This document shows positions 34,759 through 43,744 of a DNA stretch of 64,000 nt, in pieces. Below the pieces are notes generated by a model. That model saw only the letters and a list, made by a program, of their open reading frames with translations, was not told where the DNA came from and searched no databases. This stretch comes from Oscillospiraceae bacterium (lineage in GTDB: Bacteria; Bacillota; Clostridia; Oscillospirales; Acutalibacteraceae): positions 620,001-684,000 of the forward strand of contig SVOB01000001.1 of NCBI GenBank assembly GCA_015066565.1. Direction: 5' to 3'. Position 1 is the first letter of the stretch. Each line of letters begins with the position of its first letter. A program made the position numbers and the translations under genes.

Positions 34759-37700
34759 TTATAACTCCTGATTTTTGAGCGCTTCACCCTTGGGGATTTT
34801 GCCGAGTTTTATCATCATTCCTATTGCTACCAGAGCGTAGCAGACAATACCCATAACAACCATTCTTACATAACAGCTGTTGTCGATAATATACGGTATG
34901 TAACCCGACATTTCAGTATACATATACGAGTGGAACATCCACCGAAGCGCAACGTCAATAAGAGGAATTGAAATCAGAAGTGAGGCGAGTACAACAAGCG
35001 ACGTGATAAGAAGATACAACTTTCCGATTTCTCCGTTTGTAAAACCGAGTATTTTGGTCAGCGCTATTGACTTTGTATTTTTCTCGATAACCTGTTTGGT
35101 AAGAATATACATAAGCAGTAAGAACAGCACCGCCCCGAGTCCTGAAAAAGCCGACATCATAGCGCCCATTGAATTGCCGAGCTGAGTTGCTATTTTAGCA
35201 AGGTCGGCTTCCGTTATAACGGCGGCAATATCGTCCTGGTCAATATCGTCAAGTTTTTCGTGACTGAAATATCCCGTGAAATAGTCCTTGTCCTCATCAA
35301 AGGCTTTTAGGTAATCAGCCCTGTTCATAAAGATTGAAAGAGCCGCATCGTATGTGTATTCTCCGCCGACGGTAAAGGTGTATTCCTTTGTCCCGTAAGG
35401 CTCTTTGAGTTTGATTTTGTCTCCCTCACTGAGGCCGAATTTTTCCATATATCCGTTGGAAACAAGAACCGTGTTTTCGGGAATATCCTTTGTTATGTAC
35501 TTGCTGTCTTCACTGATACCGTAAACGCCTATGTCGTCAAGAACATATTTTTCGTCCGTGGTGTTAAGCGTTGTAATGCAGTATTTTTCTGCGTCCTTGT
35601 TTTCGGTTTCAACCTCATCCATCAGAACATACTGATACTCTGCGATTTTCGTTTCCTGAACAAGTACGGTGTAGTCATCAATCAGAGGGCCGAACATAGA
35701 GCCGAATACAGCCATAATCGCCGCCGCGAAAATGCCTAAAAACAGTACTAAATATGAAGAAAGATTCTGGAAAAGTATTCTCGTTCTGAATCTGCCGAAG
35801 AACGGAAACTTCGACGGTAAACGAACAACCTTTTTCTTACCGTGTTTCTTAACCTCACCCCTCAGGAAATTAAGAGGTCTTATTCTCAGTTTCTTGCTGA
35901 TGACAGCCAATACAATTACGAACATAATGGCAAGAGGTATGAGCGTTGTGAGCAAAAATGCCTTCGGTGTCCAGCAAACCTCAAACGGCGCAATTGAATA
36001 ATTCAAAAAATACACTCTCTTAAACGCAAGCGGGAACAGGAAATAGCCGAGAACATTTCCTATCAGCGCACCGATAAGAGTTATTATCATCGGCAGTACA
36101 AGGTAATGGCGGGTAAGTTCGCCTCTGGAATAACCCGAAGCACGAAGAGTACCTATAACGCCTGCTTCCTTGGTGATTGTATTTGAGGTTGTAACTGCGT
36201 ACATAAAAGCAATAACCGCTATTATGATGTAGAGCATGAGCATCGCTCCCGCCTCGTCACCGGAAGCATCGTCAATAACAAAGTTTATCGCCTTGTTAAG
36301 ATATCTCGGAAGATAGTCTTTGACGTCAATAAGCAGACTGTCATCAATTTCGGTGTTCATAAGAGTTTTAAGTTGTGAAAGCGAATTGCGAATTTCATCT
36401 GTATTATAAATACCCGTAGCGTCAATCTTGTCGAGAATTGAATATATTTCGTCAAGGTCGAAGTCCATTTCGTTTTCGTAATCCTTTTCACTGTTGAGTT
36501 CGTCAAAATTGATTACGGGTGCTTCCATACTGTCTGCGTCAACGTCCGAAAGCATATCCTCGGCGTTTTCAAAAGCCTCTGTCAAAGCCCTGTAGGCAGA
36601 TGTTGTTGTGCCGAGTTGAGCGGCGACAAGAGCGTCAATGCTCGTCCCCTGCTTATCTACGGCTTTCTGCATAAGCGCGCTTGCTACCGTGTTTTCCGAC
36701 AGTCCGCTTGCCTTGATAAACAGCCCCATCAGGTCATCCTCTGTTTTGCCGCTGAGTTTCAGCGCCGCACCGAGCATTTCTTCAGACTTAACCTTTCCGG
36801 ACATCACCATTGACTGAAGTTGCATCTTCTGTTCATCGGTAAGACCTAAAAGCTCAAGGGTCTTTGAAGAAAGCTCTTCTTCGCTTTTGCCCGATTTCGA
36901 TACTATTACATTCTTAATCTCTTCCGCAGAGAGAGAAGCAATTGCTTTCTCCCCTGCTCTTGAAGCCGCTCTTGTAATCTTATTTTCAATTGTATCCGAA
37001 GCGTCTTCAAACTGAGTTTCAAGCGTTTTGGCGATTTCCTTTGCCTTTTCATAAAGAGAGTTGACCTGCGACTGCACCTGCGCCTCGTCATATTCCTTTA
37101 TTGTATCTTCAAGCGAATCTATGAGGTCGTCGCTTCTCTTTTTTGCTTCGTTGTCATCTGCATATTTTTTGTTATAAACCCAGGCGTAGTTGACGCTCTC
37201 GTGAGCGTCTGACATTTTTTTATAACCCTCGTCACTTAAAAACGCCACGCCGAAGGTTATGGCGTCGAACATCATATCCGAATTGCTTTCGTAAAGGCAG
37301 GCGTAATCGGGAACGGATGACAGACCCGTAACCTTATACTCTTTATCACGGATTGTGATTCTGTCGCCGACCTTTATTTTATTGTTTGCGGCGTACATTC
37401 TGTCTATTGCGATTTCATCAGCAGACTTTGCCGCCCTGCCCTCATGGAAAACAAGCAGATTTATATCGTCTCTGTTTTTATATATTCTGAGAGTATGATT
37501 TTCGTTTCCAACATCCTCTTCCTTATAAAAAAGTTCATAAAATGTCAGGTCATTTTCATCTGAAAGTTTTTCGAGTATTTCCCCGTCGGGAATAATGTTG
37601 AAGGTAATATGTCCGTCCTCAACCCTGTATTTTTCAAGTCCCTCGTTAAAGGTCTTCGCAACGCTGTTGTTCGTTACAAGAAAGCCCGACATAACGCCGA

Positions 37701-37791
37701 TAAAGAAAACAAGAAACAGAAAAATAGCTATGTATTTGCCTATATCACCCTTCAGTTCACGAAGGTATCTTTTATTAAGTGGATTTTTCAT
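34759..37791 (-). CDS. ABC transporter permease, FtsX family
   Basis: A 1010-residue permease with two FtsX domains. TM1 is near residue 20. A very large outside region (about 45-540) is rich in long helices with Lys/Glu/Ala heptads (for example around 225-260). The first FtsX TM block lies at about 545-680 (MLYIIIAVIAFMYAVTTSNT), a second outer domain at 720-860, and the second FtsX block at 870-1005. Such permeases belong to the MacB/LolCDE-like type VII class, moving substrates from the outer membrane face or sensing envelope stress rather than importing. It starts 15 bases after the ATPase gene and shares its palindromic promoter, so it is tied to the ZIP operon's regulator. Confidence 0.88.
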   Translation of the reverse strand: MKNPLNKRYLRELKGDIGKYIAIFLFLVFFIGVMSGFLVTNNSVAKTFNEGLEKYRVEDGHITFNIIPDGEILEKLSDENDLTFYELFYKEEDVGNENHTLRIYKNRDDINLLVFHEGRAAKSADEIAIDRMYAANNKIKVGDRITIRDKEYKVTGLSSVPDYACLYESNSDMMFDAITFGVAFLSDEGYKKMSDAHESVNYAWVYNKKYADDNEAKKRSDDLIDSLEDTIKEYDEAQVQSQVNSLYEKAKEIAKTLETQFEDASDTIENKITRAASRAGEKAIASLSAEEIKNVIVSKSGKSEEELSSKTLELLGLTDEQKMQLQSMVMSGKVKSEEMLGAALKLSGKTEDDLMGLFIKASGLSENTVASALMQKAVDKQGTSIDALVAAQLGTTTSAYRALTEAFENAEDMLSDVDADSMEAPVINFDELNSEKDYENEMDFDLDEIYSILDKIDATGIYNTDEIRNSLSQLKTLMNTEIDDSLLIDVKDYLPRYLNKAINFVIDDASGDEAGAMLMLYIIIAVIAFMYAVTTSNTITKEAGVIGTLRASGYSRGELTRHYLVLPMIITLIGALIGNVLGYFLFPLAFKRVYFLNYSIAPFEVCWTPKAFLLTTLIPLAIMFVIVLAVISKKLRIRPLNFLRGEVKKHGKKKVVRLPSKFPFFGRFRTRILFQNLSSYLVLFLGIFAAAIMAVFGSMFGPLIDDYTVLVQETKIAEYQYVLMDEVETENKDAEKYCITTLNTTDEKYVLDDIGVYGISEDSKYITKDIPENTVLVSNGYMEKFGLSEGDKIKLKEPYGTKEYTFTVGGEYTYDAALSIFMNRADYLKAFDEDKDYFTGYFSHEKLDDIDQDDIAAVITEADLAKIATQLGNSMGAMMSAFSGLGAVLFLLLMYILTKQVIEKNTKSIALTKILGFTNGEIGKLYLLITSLVVLASLLISIPLIDVALRWMFHSYMYTEMSGYIPYIIDNSCYVRMVVMGIVCYALVAIGMMIKLGKIPKGEALKNQEL

Positions 37792-37806
37792 TTTGCCTGT
37801 CTCCGT

Positions 37807-38508
37807 TTACCATTCAAGCTCTGCGGCGGGAATCTTTTCTTCGTTTGTAATTTCCTTTATGATTTTACCGTCACGGAGTTTGTATACCTTGTCAGCCATA
37901 TTCTTTATAGCGTCATTATGAGTTACCATAATAACGGTGCTGCCGTATTGCTTATTAATGTCCTCAATAAGTTTGAGTATTTCCTTTGAAGTGCCGTAAT
38001 CAAGGGCTCCCGTCGGCTCATCACAGAGAAGTATGTCGGGATTTTTGACTATTGCCCTGCCTATAGAAGTCCTCTGCTGCTGACCGCCCGAAAGTTGTGA
38101 CGGAATCTTGTTTCTCTGTTCATAAATTCCGAGTGTTTTCATCAGTTCGTCAACGTTCAAAGAATCCTTGCCGAGATATGCGCCGACCTCGATATTCTCT
38201 CTGACGGTCAGATTCGGTATAAGGTTATACATCTGGAAAACATAACCGAGATGCTTACGTCTGTAAAGAGTAAGCCTTTTCTCCTTCATATCCTCAATTT
38301 TTTCACCGTCGATTGCTACATATCCCCCGTCGGCATCCTCAATAGCGCCGATTATATTAAGCAACGTTGATTTTCCCGAACCCGACGGACCCAAAAGGAC
38401 AACAATCTGCCCCTTTTCTATATCCATATTAACGTCACTGAGCGCATCAACATAACTGTCACCCTGACCGAAATGCTTTTTAATACCCTTGATTTCAACA
38501 AAGCTCAT
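37807..38508 (-). CDS. ABC transporter ATP-binding protein (LolD/MacB type)
   Basis: 233 residues from the ATG at 38508, which has GGAGAAATAATA before it; a longer frame to 38607 runs through the promoter and is rejected. It contains Walker A GPSGSGKST, Q-loop FQMYNLIPNLTVREN, signature LSGGQQQR and Walker B ILLCDEPTGALD, plus the H-loop VTHND. It would energise the FtsX permease encoded directly downstream. Its promoter contains two GTTAGC-N4-GCTAAC palindromes. Confidence 0.92.
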   Translation of the reverse strand: MSFVEIKGIKKHFGQGDSYVDALSDVNMDIEKGQIVVLLGPSGSGKSTLLNIIGAIEDADGGYVAIDGEKIEDMKEKRLTLYRRKHLGYVFQMYNLIPNLTVRENIEVGAYLGKDSLNVDELMKTLGIYEQRNKIPSQLSGGQQQRTSIGRAIVKNPDILLCDEPTGALDYGTSKEILKLIEDINKQYGSTVIMVTHNDAIKNMADKVYKLRDGKIIKEITNEEKIPAAELEW

Positions 38509-38535
38509 TATTATTTCTCCTTTGACACCATTTGA

Positions 38536-38591
38536 GTTAGCACAAGCTAACCGTATACATATATTATAGTTAGCAGCCGCTAACTTGTCAA
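38536..38591 (-). promoter_or_regulatory. ABC transporter promoter with two GTTAGC-N4-GCTAAC operators
   Basis: Leftward -35 TTGACA (38591-38586), 17-base spacer, -10 TATAAT (38568-38563). One 16-bp palindrome, GTTAGCAGCCGCTAAC (38569-38584), fills the spacer exactly. A second, GTTAGCACAAGCTAAC (38536-38551), covers the start of the transcript. Binding at either would block RNA polymerase, so this looks like repression. The same palindrome is used twice at the ZIP promoter. Confidence 0.8.
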
Positions 38592-38709
38592 ATAAAAAAA
38601 TAAACAAATATGAGGTTTTTTAACAACAGAATTCTGTCATATATTATTTTATGCAGCATAGAATAAAGTCTGTTATGGGTCTTATGGATTTATGGTTTTC
38701 AATTATTAT

Positions 38710-38805
38710 GAGAACTGAATACAACAGAAAAAAGCAGGATTGAAAGACTAATCAATCCTGTTTTTTGGTGCGAGAGTGAGGTATTCTTTCCCCCTCTCGC
38801 TTAGT
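38710..38805 (+). repeat. Dispersed repeat copy R4 (3' half)
   Basis: Starts at ACTGAATACAACAG, then the GCAGGATTGAAAGACTAATC hairpin with T run, then the GCGAGAGTGAGG / CCCCCTCTCGC hairpin. The 5' half of the full copies is missing. The rest of the gap (38592-38914) holds no gene. Confidence 0.65.
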
Positions 38806-38914
38806 GTTTTCAGGAGTTTGTATAAAAAAGGTTGGTTAACGGTTGAGATTGAAGGAGTTTTTGCATCTTTACCTGATATCAGAAGACAGATAAAAGATAA
38901 TGCGATTGAGAATA

Positions 38915-39024
38915 TTGACATATATTATATAAAGTGGTATTATAGTTAGCGGTGGCTAACCGTAGTATTCAAGGTCATTTTTATATGACTTAATTTTTTG
39001 ATTTTGCGGTTAGCGGTCGCTAAC
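38915..39024 (+). promoter_or_regulatory. ZIP operon promoter with two GTTAGC-N4-GCTAAC operators
   Basis: TTGACA (38915-38920), 17-base spacer, TATTAT (38938-38943). Palindrome GTTAGCGGTGGCTAAC (38945-38960) starts one base after the -10, and GTTAGCGGTCGCTAAC (39009-39024) lies in the leader. Layout again implies repression. A metal-responsive repressor (DtxR, MntR or Zur type) is my inference from the ZIP gene; the regulator gene is not in the window. Confidence 0.75.
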
Positions 39025-39055
39025 TCATATTTGTATTGAAAGTGAGGTGCGGTAT

Positions 39056-39838
39056 ATGTGGTTTGATGTTTTTGAAGGGCTGTCTATCCCCTTTTTAGGA
39101 ACGGTTCTTGGCTCGGCTTGCGTATTCTTTATGAAAAAAGAATTAAGCCGTAACGTTCAACGTGCGCTGACAGGTTTTGCAGGCGGAGTAATGGTCGCAG
39201 CTTCAATCTGGAGTCTTCTTATTCCCGCTATGAATTTAAGTGAAGATAAGGGAAGGCTTGCATTTCTTCCTGCGTTTATCGGCTTTTGGCTGGGTATACT
39301 CTTCCTGCTTTTTCTTGACAGGGTTATTCCCCATTTGCACATGTATGCCGATAAGGCAGAGGGGCCGAAAAGCCGTGCGGCAAAAACTACAATGATGGTG
39401 CTTGCGGTTACTCTTCACAATATTCCCGAGGGCATGGCGGTAGGCGTTGTGTATGCAGGACTTCTTTCAGGCTCTGCCGAAATCACGGCAGGCGGCGCGC
39501 TTGCGCTGTCTCTCGGTATTGCCATTCAAAATTTCCCCGAGGGCGCGATTATATCAATGCCGCTTTACGCAGAGGGCAAATCAAAAACAAAATCATTTGC
39601 TCTCGGAGCACTGTCGGGCGCAGTCGAACCGATAGGCGCGCTTCTGACTGTACTGTTTGCAGGTCTGCTTGTTCCCGCTATGCCATATCTTCTCGCCTTT
39701 GCGGCAGGCGCAATGATTTATGTCGTTGTCGAAGAGCTTATCCCCGAGATGTCGGCAGGCGAACACTCAAATATCGGCGTAGTTCTGTTTGCGTGTGGAT
39801 TTACGGTAATGATGGCGCTCGACGTGGCGCTCGGATAA
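39056..39838 (+). CDS. ZIP-family divalent metal transporter
   Basis: An integral membrane protein of 260 residues with about eight TMs, typical of ZupT-like ZIP importers of zinc, iron or manganese. The conserved metal site is visible: LHNIPEGMAVG in TM4 (His, Asn, Pro, Glu; about residues 121-131) and IQNFPEGAIISMPL in TM5. A GTG nine bases upstream is in frame, but AGTGAGG is spaced correctly for the ATG at 39056. It is the first gene of an operon continuing with methyltransferases (gap of 15 bases). Two palindromes at its promoter indicate repression, plausibly by metal. Confidence 0.9.
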   Translation: MWFDVFEGLSIPFLGTVLGSACVFFMKKELSRNVQRALTGFAGGVMVAASIWSLLIPAMNLSEDKGRLAFLPAFIGFWLGILFLLFLDRVIPHLHMYADKAEGPKSRAAKTTMMVLAVTLHNIPEGMAVGVVYAGLLSGSAEITAGGALALSLGIAIQNFPEGAIISMPLYAEGKSKTKSFALGALSGAVEPIGALLTVLFAGLLVPAMPYLLAFAAGAMIYVVVEELIPEMSAGEHSNIGVVLFACGFTVMMALDVALG

Positions 39839-39853
39839 TAAAGGAGTAATAAT

Positions 39854-40642
39854 ATGAAACCCGATTACAAAAACTGGATGCCCAAAGGCATGGTGCTTAC
39901 GGCGGTTACATTAACTGCATTATTTCTTATACTCTTTCTCGTTTTCGGCTTAAGCGGACTTGTTTCCGGTAAGCTTAAAACCGTTTTGTTTGTCATATTC
40001 CTTATCGGAACGGTTATCGGCTTTTTTGTTTCTCTCTGGATGGCGCTTATGTACAGGGCGTTTTCATACAACGGAAAACGGCAGATGTCAAAACAGATAA
40101 TTGAGGGAATTGCAGATTACGTAACGCTGCCCGAAAACGGGAAAGGTCTTGATGTCGGGTGCGGAAGCGGAGCGCTTACAATCGCCTGCGCAAAGAGAAA
40201 TCCCGACACTTCGTTTATCGGAATTGACCGCTGGGGAAAGGAATACGCTTCCTTTAATCTGCCGCTTTGCGAAAGCAACGCAAAGGCGGAGGGCGTGTCA
40301 AACGTTTCGTTTGAAAAAGGCGATGCAAACAAGCTCAATTTCCCCGACGAAAGCTTTGACGCAGTTACAAGTAACTATGTTTATCACAATATTCCGTCAC
40401 AAAGCAGACAGGATATTTTGCTTGAAACTCTACGTGTGTTGAAAAAAGGCGGCACCTTTGCAATACACGACATCTTTTCAAAACACAAATACGGCGATAT
40501 GAACGCCTTTGTTCAGAAGCTAAAAGATATGGGTTACGAAAGAGTTGAACTCATTGACACAACCGACGGAAAATTTATGACGAAGTTTGAATCTGTATGG
40601 ATGGAGCTGTCGGGCTCTGCCCTGCTCACGGGAAAGAAGTAA
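39854..40642 (+). CDS. Membrane-anchored class I SAM methyltransferase
   Basis: 262 residues. Two N-terminal TM segments (about 15-37 and 42-63) anchor a Rossmann methyltransferase. SAM motif I is GKGLDVGCGSGALTIACAKR (about 97-116), then DRWGKEY, and the acidic segment FDAVTSNYVYHNIPS. Second in the ZIP operon. Anchoring suggests a lipid, quinone or membrane-associated acceptor, but nothing fixes the substrate. Confidence 0.8.
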   Translation: MKPDYKNWMPKGMVLTAVTLTALFLILFLVFGLSGLVSGKLKTVLFVIFLIGTVIGFFVSLWMALMYRAFSYNGKRQMSKQIIEGIADYVTLPENGKGLDVGCGSGALTIACAKRNPDTSFIGIDRWGKEYASFNLPLCESNAKAEGVSNVSFEKGDANKLNFPDESFDAVTSNYVYHNIPSQSRQDILLETLRVLKKGGTFAIHDIFSKHKYGDMNAFVQKLKDMGYERVELIDTTDGKFMTKFESVWMELSGSALLTGKK

Positions 40643-40647
40643 ATGTT

Positions 40648-41487
40648 ATGAAAAAAACACACATTGAAAAGAACAGCGTTCAGGAAACGCTTGTAATACC
40701 GCTTTACGGCAGAAAGCTCTGCACCGAGCTTTTTCCGAATCTTTTTGAGGACAGAAAAGCGGTTGAGCTGATTGACAGAATTGATTACGATTTTTCGGAG
40801 CTTGAAAAAAGAGCCAAAAGCATGGGCTACCGTTTCGGCGCATTGGAGGTAGCGATGCGTGAAAATGACCTTATGATTGAGGCGAAAAGCTACCTTGAAG
40901 AGCATCCGCTGGCGGCGATAGTCAATCTCGGTTGCGGACTTGACCAGACCGCCGAGAACTGCGACAACGGAAAATGCCTTATTTATAACATAGATTTGCC
41001 CGACGTTATCGGCGTACGCAATACTCTTCTGCCCGAAAGCGAAAGAGTGAAGAACATAGCCGCCGACCTCAATGACTTTTCGTGGTTTGACAAAATCAAC
41101 GCTGAAAACGGTGTGTGCTTTATAGCGGCAGGCGTTTTCTATTATTTCAGAAAGGACGATATTAAAAAACTGTTTAACGCCATGGCAAAGCGCTTCCCGG
41201 GCGGTAAGCTTTGCTTTGACGCGGCAAACGAACGAGCCGTAAAAATAATGCTCAAAACCTGGGTTAAGGAAGCGGGCATTACGAGCATAGCCGACTATTT
41301 CAGCGTGAACAGCATTGAAAATGATATATTGCCGTGGCTTGAAAATGCTTCAGTCAGCTCGAAGGGCTATATGCTCGGATATAATGATTTGAGGGACAAA
41401 TCCGTACCGCCGCTTTTCAGAACTTTATCAAAAATCGGCGACGGCTTTATGAAAATGCAGATAGTAAGAATTGATTTTGAGAGGTAA
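40648..41487 (+). CDS. LCM/TcmP-type O-methyltransferase
   Basis: 279 residues from the ATG at 40648; an earlier frame start at 40597 lies inside the preceding gene. The sequence fits the leucine carboxyl methyltransferase/polyketide O-methyltransferase family: AIVNLGCGLDQTAENCDN for SAM binding, YNIDLPDVIGVRN, FIAAGVFYYFRKDDIKKL. Bacterial members methylate carboxyl or hydroxyl groups of small molecules. Third in the ZIP operon, five bases after its neighbour. Confidence 0.8.
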   Translation: MKKTHIEKNSVQETLVIPLYGRKLCTELFPNLFEDRKAVELIDRIDYDFSELEKRAKSMGYRFGALEVAMRENDLMIEAKSYLEEHPLAAIVNLGCGLDQTAENCDNGKCLIYNIDLPDVIGVRNTLLPESERVKNIAADLNDFSWFDKINAENGVCFIAAGVFYYFRKDDIKKLFNAMAKRFPGGKLCFDAANERAVKIMLKTWVKEAGITSIADYFSVNSIENDILPWLENASVSSKGYMLGYNDLRDKSVPPLFRTLSKIGDGFMKMQIVRIDFER

Positions 41488-41490
41488 AAT

Positions 41491-42114
41491 ATGGGAATTC
41501 TGAAAAAATATTTTAACCAGACAAGAAAACCCGAGGGTTTTCTCGGCAAAATGATGGTAAACGGAATGAACGGCGGACACGCAAAACTGGCTGATTGGGG
41601 TATGTCTTTTCTTAAAGAAGTCAATCCCGAATCTGTAGTTGACCTCGGCTGCGGCGGAGGAAGGAACGCAGGAGAATTGATGAATAAATATCCTCACTCA
41701 AAGGTTACCGCCATTGATTACTCCGAGGTTTCGGTTGAGAAAGCAAGAGAATACAACAATAATATGATTTCGTCGGGCAGATGCAGGGTGCTTCAGGGCG
41801 ATGTTTCAAAGCTGGCGTTTGACAGTGATTCGTTTGAGCTTGCCACGGCATTTGAAACGGTGTATTTCTGGGGCGACCTTGAGAAGTGCTTTTCCGAGGT
41901 CCGCAGAGTGCTTAAGGACGGCGGCACGTTCCTAATCTGCAACGAGTCCGACGGAAAGGACGAAACAAGTCTGAAATTTGAAAAGATTATTGACGGTATG
42001 AAATGCTATACTCCCGAACAGCTGACAGCTGTCCTGAAATCCGTCGGGTTCACTTCAATTCAGTCCGAGCATCATCCTTCAAAACCGTGGATTACGGTAA
42101 TAGCCAAAAAATAA
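41491..42114 (+). CDS. Class I SAM methyltransferase (Methyltransf_11 type)
   Basis: 207 residues. Motif I SVVDLGCGGGRNAGEL (about 49-64), motif II AIDYSEVSVEKARE, and LQGDVSKLAFDSDSFELATA for motifs III and IV. The C-terminal lid (CYTPEQLTAVLKSVGFTSIQ) is typical of ubiquinone/menaquinone- or small-molecule methylating enzymes. It starts three bases after the LCM-type gene. Substrate unknown. Confidence 0.85.
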   Translation: MGILKKYFNQTRKPEGFLGKMMVNGMNGGHAKLADWGMSFLKEVNPESVVDLGCGGGRNAGELMNKYPHSKVTAIDYSEVSVEKAREYNNNMISSGRCRVLQGDVSKLAFDSDSFELATAFETVYFWGDLEKCFSEVRRVLKDGGTFLICNESDGKDETSLKFEKIIDGMKCYTPEQLTAVLKSVGFTSIQSEHHPSKPWITVIAKK

Positions 42115-42162
42115 TCACATACTTGCATACAGAATTGTTTACTGAAACCGAAAGGAGCAAAT

Positions 42163-42345
42163 ATGAATCTGCCGAATGATCCTTTTCTTCTTTTGAGCGC
42201 AGTTAATACAAAGCTCAGGGATTATTATTCAAGTCTTGATACACTGTGCGATGACCTCGGTGAGAATCGCACGGAACTTGAAGATAAACTGGCTGGCATC
42301 GGCTATTACTACGATGAACAGCTCAACCAGTTCGTTTCCCGTTAA
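42163..42345 (+). CDS. DUF4250 protein
   Basis: A 60-residue acidic protein starting MNLPNDPFLLLSAVNTKLRD, matching the DUF4250 family of small clostridial proteins. GAAAGGAG precedes the start. It contains DLGENRTELEDKLAGIGYYY and ends NQFVSR. The role is unknown. It lies within the methyltransferase operon, 48 bases after the third methyltransferase. Confidence 0.8.
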   Translation: MNLPNDPFLLLSAVNTKLRDYYSSLDTLCDDLGENRTELEDKLAGIGYYYDEQLNQFVSR

Positions 42346-42357
42346 GGAGATGATAAA

Positions 42358-42417
42358 ATGGTTTTCCCACTTGTTGCTTTGCTTTTTGCATGGATTTGCA
42401 CTTTTTTCGCGAGGTGA
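42358..42417 (+). CDS. Possible 19-aa hydrophobic peptide
   Basis: AAGGAG sits seven bases before an ATG that opens a 19-codon frame, MVFPLVALLFAWICTFFAR, all hydrophobic until the final Arg. Its TGA overlaps the GAGGTGA ribosome site of the next gene, so translation would be coupled. It may be a membrane microprotein, or only a device to feed ribosomes to the next gene. No homology basis. Confidence 0.4.
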   Translation: MVFPLVALLFAWICTFFAR

Positions 42418-42421
42418 AAAT

Positions 42422-43054
42422 ATGAAATATATCGGTATGCCTGCCGGCATGTGGCTTCTGTTTAAAAATTCCTTTGAAGACAAACTCGTTACGGTTCTTG
42501 GCTTTGATAATGAAACGGCAAAAGCTGTTTCACTTAAAGCAAAACCGAAGTATAAGGAAATCATCTCAAAGCTACCCGAATTTGAAAAAGATGACCGCTT
42601 CAAGATGAATATTGTCAACTGCGCTATGGTTGTCGCTTTCTTTTTGCAAATGGAAGAAAAGCCAAGCGTGGAACTGCTAACCGATTATTATGCAAAGGCA
42701 ATGATGACAAAGCCGATGAAATGGTTTTGCAGAATGGGCGGTAAAAGCAAGTTTTCCAAAAAAGATATTGACGGCATGAAAAAGACCGCAGCACTCAAAG
42801 CCGCCGACAGAAATCCATATTCTTGGAATATGGATTTTTATCCGTATGATGACGGCAGCGGCTATGAAGCAAGGTTTTCAAGCTGCGGAATATGTAAGCT
42901 TATGAAGGAGTACGGCATATATGAATTAACGCCTGCCCTTTGTCATCTTGATTACACTATGACAGAAGCGAGCGGCACAGCGGAATTTGTAAGGGATTAC
43001 ACTCTCGCATCGGGCGGACCGTACTGCGATTGCGGATATAAAAAGAAGGTGTAA
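42422..43054 (+). CDS. ATC hydrolase-like protein (DUF6125 type)
   Basis: 210 residues resembling the L-2-amino-thiazoline-4-carboxylic acid hydrolase family. Typical parts are MTKPMKWFCRMGGKSKFSK, the RFSSCGICKLMKEYGIYELT segment and CHLDYTMTEASGTAEFVRD, and a C-terminal GGPYCDCGYKKK. Several conserved Cys and His could bind metal. The enzyme name comes from a few family members; the reaction here is not shown. The ATG at 42422 follows GAGGTGA; a longer frame beginning at 42236 overlaps DUF4250 and is rejected. It is followed after two bases by another methyltransferase. Confidence 0.75.
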   Translation: MKYIGMPAGMWLLFKNSFEDKLVTVLGFDNETAKAVSLKAKPKYKEIISKLPEFEKDDRFKMNIVNCAMVVAFFLQMEEKPSVELLTDYYAKAMMTKPMKWFCRMGGKSKFSKKDIDGMKKTAALKAADRNPYSWNMDFYPYDDGSGYEARFSSCGICKLMKEYGIYELTPALCHLDYTMTEASGTAEFVRDYTLASGGPYCDCGYKKKV

Positions 43055-43056
43055 AA

Positions 43057-43743
43057 ATGAGTAGTGACAGAAAAAGCGAAATAAAAAGCGCCTATAAAAG
43101 TCTCGGAAAGGCACACGGGTTTTATGACGGTATGATGACAGGCTCAAACGCTGTCGGCAGATTTATGGATAAAGCCGTGTGGAATATGACTCATGACGAG
43201 GTACTTGAATACCAGTCGGAGGCATTTGCGGCAATTCCGAAGGATTTTAACGGCAAACTGCTTGAAGTCCCCGTCGGCACGGGAGTTCTTTCAATGCCCG
43301 TTTTCAAAACCTTGCCGAATGCTGATATTACCTGCCTTGACTATTCCGAAAAAATGATGGAATCAGCGCAAAGCCGTGCAAATGAAATGCAAATAAAAAA
43401 CATCACCTTTTTGCAGGGTGATGTCGGTCAGTTGCCTTTTGAAAACGAATACTTTGATGCCGTTGTATCTCTTAACGGCTTTCACGCTTTTCCCGATAAG
43501 GAAGCTGCATTTTCAGAAACCTGCAGAGTGCTGAAAAAAGGCGGTATTTTCTGCGGCTGCTTTTATGTTGAAAAAGCAAATGCGCATACCGATAAAATTA
43601 TTAAAAGCATTTATGTTAAGAAGGGCTTTTTCACTCCGCCGTTTGAAACGGTTTACTCCCTTAAAGAAAGACTTGAGACAATGTATTCAAGAGTAACGGT
43701 AGGCAATGTGAAGAGCATAGCATATTTCAGGTGTGTGAAGTGA
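43057..43743 (+). CDS. Class I SAM methyltransferase (UbiE-like)
   Basis: 228 residues. SAM motif I is KLLEVPVGTGVLSMPVFKTL (about 68-87), then CLDYSEKMMESAQSRANEM and LQGDVGQLPFENEYFDAVVS, followed by LNGFHAFPDK. LEVPVGTG in place of the usual DVGCGTG is a small variation also seen in some gut Firmicutes members. It is the fourth methyltransferase in the operon. Acceptor unknown. Confidence 0.85.
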   Translation: MSSDRKSEIKSAYKSLGKAHGFYDGMMTGSNAVGRFMDKAVWNMTHDEVLEYQSEAFAAIPKDFNGKLLEVPVGTGVLSMPVFKTLPNADITCLDYSEKMMESAQSRANEMQIKNITFLQGDVGQLPFENEYFDAVVSLNGFHAFPDKEAAFSETCRVLKKGGIFCGCFYVEKANAHTDKIIKSIYVKKGFFTPPFETVYSLKERLETMYSRVTVGNVKSIAYFRCVK

Positions 43744-43744
43744 T

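Noticed and set aside
38509-38607. 33-residue N-terminal extension of the ABC ATPase
   Set aside because: The extra codons lie in the operator-promoter region; the ATPase domain begins properly at 38508.
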